Assembly: GCF_900095385.1 (NCBI RefSeq)
Contig: NZ_FMID01000004.1
Coordinates: forward strand, 110,650 to 174,649
Origin: Methanoculleus chikugoensis
GTDB lineage: Archaea > Halobacteriota > Methanomicrobia > Methanomicrobiales > Methanoculleaceae
DNA: 64,000 nt
Direction of reading: 5' to 3'
Shown: piece by piece, positions 61,645 through 64,000 of the stretch
How the letters are laid out: each line of letters starts with the position of its first letter
Numbering within the stretch: position 1 is the stretch's first letter
Made by a program: the position numbers and the translations under genes
Notes under the pieces: model-generated
Databases searched by the model: none
Told to the model about the DNA's origin: nothing
What the model saw: only the letters and a program-made list of their open reading frames with translations

Positions 61645-61775
61645 GCCGGTACCCGCCCGTATCGATGTAGATTCTGGTATCCCGGCCGCAGAACGGCTCG
61701 CCGCGGGCATGGCCGCACGCGGCCGGGTTCTCACTATTGTAGTACCACTCTTCGGGAATTTATATCTCGTTCTTT
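61645..61775 (-). repeat. Diverged copy of the kinase promoter/leader
   Basis: Minus-strand GATATAAATTCCCGAAG (near 61760) through to GATACGGGCGGGTACC (near 61650) matches 50040-50152 in order: TATA box, ATTGTA segment, ATCCCGGCCGCA and ACCCGCCCGTATC (plus-strand words). No kinase ORF follows, so it is an orphan copy. Confidence 0.5.
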
Positions 61776-62100
61776 GGGCGCGGGCGGGGCACCGGGAGGG
61801 GGCGGCAGTGCCCGGCGCGGGAGAGACCGCGAACGCCCCGGTCCGCCGGTGGCTCAGGGTGCCCGGCGCCGGTGGGGTTATGGGCGGTGCCCGGCATTTT
61901 TCGGGACTACGATTGAGGCGGCGCACGATGGGGGGAAGCCCCCTATTACCCTGAATCCAGCTTCGATGCGAAATAAAAACCAATATTAAGCAGAGCCTGG
62001 AGATCAGCGATCTTGTACGAGCGGATTCCCGGCGGCAGTTCCGCCGGGCCCGGATTGCCAAAACGAAAGCCATATACATTTCAACTTTTTTTAATATTTG

Positions 62101-64000
62101 ATGGCGAAACGTCACAGGAGCACTCCGGCGGTAGTGCTATTTCTGTTTATTGCAGCCCTTTCGCTGCTGGTCGGCACGGCTGGCGCCGTACCGGAAGCGA
62201 ACTTCACCAGCAACGTGATCAGCGGTGCCGCACCACTGACTGTAGAGTTCAACGACACCTCGACCGGCTCTCCGACCGGGTGGGCGTGGTACTTCGGCGA
62301 CGAGACGTATAACAGCACGCCGTGGACGCGGGTGAACGCGAGCGCCTGGCCGGCACGACTCGGCCACACCAGCGTCGTGATGCCGAACGGAAGCATCGTG
62401 CTCATGGGTGGGGCGGTGGGCGAAACATGGCAGTACTACAAAGACGTCTGGCGGTCGGACGACAACGGCGAAACCTGGACGAGGGTTATAGAGAATGCCC
62501 CCTGGTCGGCACGCTACTACCCTAGCGCGGTCGCGATGCCGGACGGAAGCATCGTAATCATGGGCGGCAATGACGACAGTTTCAGGAACGACGTGTGGCG
62601 GTCAGGCGATTACGGCGGGACCTGGACGGGAGTGCCCGCGGGTGCCTGGTGGTCGGCACGATTCATGCACACCAGCGTCGTGCTGCCGAACGGAAGCATC
62701 ATACTCATGGGCGGTTGGGACAACACCGGCTACAAGAACGACGTCTGGAAGTCGACCGACAACGGCACAACCTGGACGAGGGTTATAGAGAATGCCCCCT
62801 GGTCGACACGCTACGAACACACTGCCGTCGCGATGCCGGACGGAAGCATCGTACTCATGGGCGGCAGTGACGGCAGCTCCAAGAACGATGTCTGGCGGTC
62901 GTTCAACGGCGGCGAGACCTGGACGAGGGTTATAGAGAATGCCCCCTGGTCGGCACGCACCGGCCACACCAGTGTCGCGATGCCGGATGGGAGCATCGTA
63001 CTCATGGGCGGGTCTTCTGGCAGCAGGAGCGATGTCTGGCGGTCGACCGATAACGGCACGACATGGACAGAAGTGACCGGGGGTGCCGAGTGGTCGGCAC
63101 GACTCGGCCACACCAGTGTCGTGTTGCACAACGGCAGCATCCTGCTCATGGGCGGTTCCACCGGCGGGAACGAGGTCTGGCGCCTTGACACCGCCGGATC
63201 AAACAATCAGAGCCCCACGTACACCTACACCACCCCCGGCACCTACACGGTAGCCCTGCAGGCATACAACGACGACGGCTACAACGCCACGCGAAAGATC
63301 GGCTACATCACGGTCACGGCACCGGCCCCGACGGCGGCCTTCACCGCCAACCGGACCTCCGGCACCGTGCCGCTCGCCGTCCAGTTCAACGACACCTCGA
63401 CAGGAGGACCGACCTCGTGGAGCTGGAACTTCGGTGACGGTGCAACCTCGATTGACCAGAACGCCACCCACACCTACGCCGCCGCCGGGACATACAACGT
63501 CAGCCTGACGGTCAGTAACGCGGCAGGAAGCAACACGTACACCGGGGACAACTACATCACGGTCTCCGCCGCACCGGTCGCCCCGGCGGCGGCGTTCACC
63601 GCCAACCGGACCTCCGGGCCCGCGCCCCTGGCCGTACAGTTCACCGATGCGTCGACCGGCGGCCCGGCCGGGTGGGCGTGGTTCTTCGGCGACGAGAAGT
63701 ATGACGGGGCGTGGACAGGGGCGAACGCGAGTGCCGGGTGGTCGGCAAGACGGGGTCACTCCAGCGTCGCGCTGCCGGACGGGAGCATCGTACTCATGGG
63801 CGGGGATGAAAGCTTCGGGAACACGAAGAACGACGCCTGGCGGTCGACCGATGGCGGCGGGAACTGGACATGCGTGAACGCAAGTTCCGGGTGGACGCCC
63901 CGGTGGAACCATGCGGCGGTCGCGATGCCGGACGGGAGCATCATACTCATGGGCGGGGATGAAGGTGCCGGGAACATGAAGAACGACACCTGGCGGTCGA
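62101..64000 (+). CDS. Secreted PKD/kelch surface protein, 3' end outside window
   Basis: Open from ATG 62101 to the window edge (633 codons seen). Signal peptide (VVLFLFIAALSLLVGTAGAV), then a PKD domain that opens normally (ANFTSNVISGAAPLTVEFND, GWAWYFGDE) but is interrupted by six kelch-like repeats, each with PDGSIVLMGG and DVWRS and a WTxV segment, before finishing with YTYTTPGTYTVALQAYNDDG. A plain PKD domain follows (TSWSWNFGDGATS), then a third PKD again interrupted after FFGDE by more kelch repeats. Many N-x-T/S sequons. Probably a glycosylated S-layer or adhesion protein. ATG fits the TATA box 25-30 bases upstream. Confidence 0.8.
   Translation, partial: MAKRHRSTPAVVLFLFIAALSLLVGTAGAVPEANFTSNVISGAAPLTVEFNDTSTGSPTGWAWYFGDETYNSTPWTRVNASAWPARLGHTSVVMPNGSIVLMGGAVGETWQYYKDVWRSDDNGETWTRVIENAPWSARYYPSAVAMPDGSIVIMGGNDDSFRNDVWRSGDYGGTWTGVPAGAWWSARFMHTSVVLPNGSIILMGGWDNTGYKNDVWKSTDNGTTWTRVIENAPWSTRYEHTAVAMPDGSIVLMGGSDGSSKNDVWRSFNGGETWTRVIENAPWSARTGHTSVAMPDGSIVLMGGSSGSRSDVWRSTDNGTTWTEVTGGAEWSARLGHTSVVLHNGSILLMGGSTGGNEVWRLDTAGSNNQSPTYTYTTPGTYTVALQAYNDDGYNATRKIGYITVTAPAPTAAFTANRTSGTVPLAVQFNDTSTGGPTSWSWNFGDGATSIDQNATHTYAAAGTYNVSLTVSNAAGSNTYTGDNYITVSAAPVAPAAAFTANRTSGPAPLAVQFTDASTGGPAGWAWFFGDEKYDGAWTGANASAGWSARRGHSSVALPDGSIVLMGGDESFGNTKNDAWRSTDGGGNWTCVNASSGWTPRWNHAAVAMPDGSIILMGGDEGAGNMKNDTWRS

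Larger units (their letters stand above)
61249..62100. other. Degenerate region upstream of the PKD gene
   Basis: About 850 bases with no intact gene. It contains a PKD-domain fragment (61396-61540), a diverged copy of the kinase leader (61645-61775), and GC-rich sequence without ORF support. CATATACATTTC at 62071-62082 is a TATA candidate for the gene at 62101. Confidence 0.5.

Overview
The window reads as chromosome from a high-GC methanogenic archaeon, most plausibly Methanomicrobiales and close to Methanoculleus. This is an inference from archaeal NreA and ATP-dependent DNA ligase, TupA/WtpA oxyanion transporters, an archaetidylinositol-phosphate-synthase-like enzyme, PKD/SdrD-type surface proteins, archaeal TATA boxes close to start codons, and the absence of bacterial -35/-10 promoters. 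There is no rRNA gene, convincing tRNA gene, or CRISPR array.

Layout. 0-16.8 kb: DNA maintenance (DUF2117-like, NreA, DNA ligase); two exported SdrD-B/propeller proteins; PfpI and a GT2 glycosyltransferase; an OB-HD exonuclease; a copper ATPase with an overlapping YHS micro-gene; two HEAT-repeat proteins around a zinc-ribbon protein; hisD. 16.9-32.8 kb: a molybdenum/tungsten island with three TupA binding proteins, two TupBC sets, WtpABC, a MOT1-type permease and a protein resembling the molybdenum storage protein (MoSto). Interleaved with it are SemiSWEET, TrmO, an MscS channel with a triplicated 54-bp unit, and small proteins. 33.2-36.8 kb: one lower-GC, probably transferred type IIG restriction-modification gene. 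37-47 kb: metallo-hydrolase, PAS sensor, a hypothetical protein, thioesterase, then a tight operon pyrG-guaA(B)-argD-hisC-AK6-CDP-alcohol transferase. 47-50 kb: TspO and a REC-PAS-GAF histidine kinase. 50.9-61.0 kb (minus strand): a metal-chelate or corrinoid type system with duplicated FecB-like binding proteins, FecC-like permease, FecD/E-like ATPase, two SAM methyltransferases and two exporter-fold ABC half-transporters. 61-64 kb: remnants of surface-protein and kinase-leader sequence, then a large surface protein running off the window in which kelch repeats are nested inside PKD domains.

How it works together. The 17-33 kb island would let the cell scavenge molybdate and tungstate through several systems of different specificity and possibly store the metal; methanogens need these metals for formylmethanofuran and formate dehydrogenases. 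The 51-61 kb operon looks like a second metal or cofactor acquisition system. Its promoter plus binding-protein unit was tandemly duplicated, leaving a permease fragment and a transposase remnant at the junction. No searches were run; family names rest on motifs and recognisable sequence.
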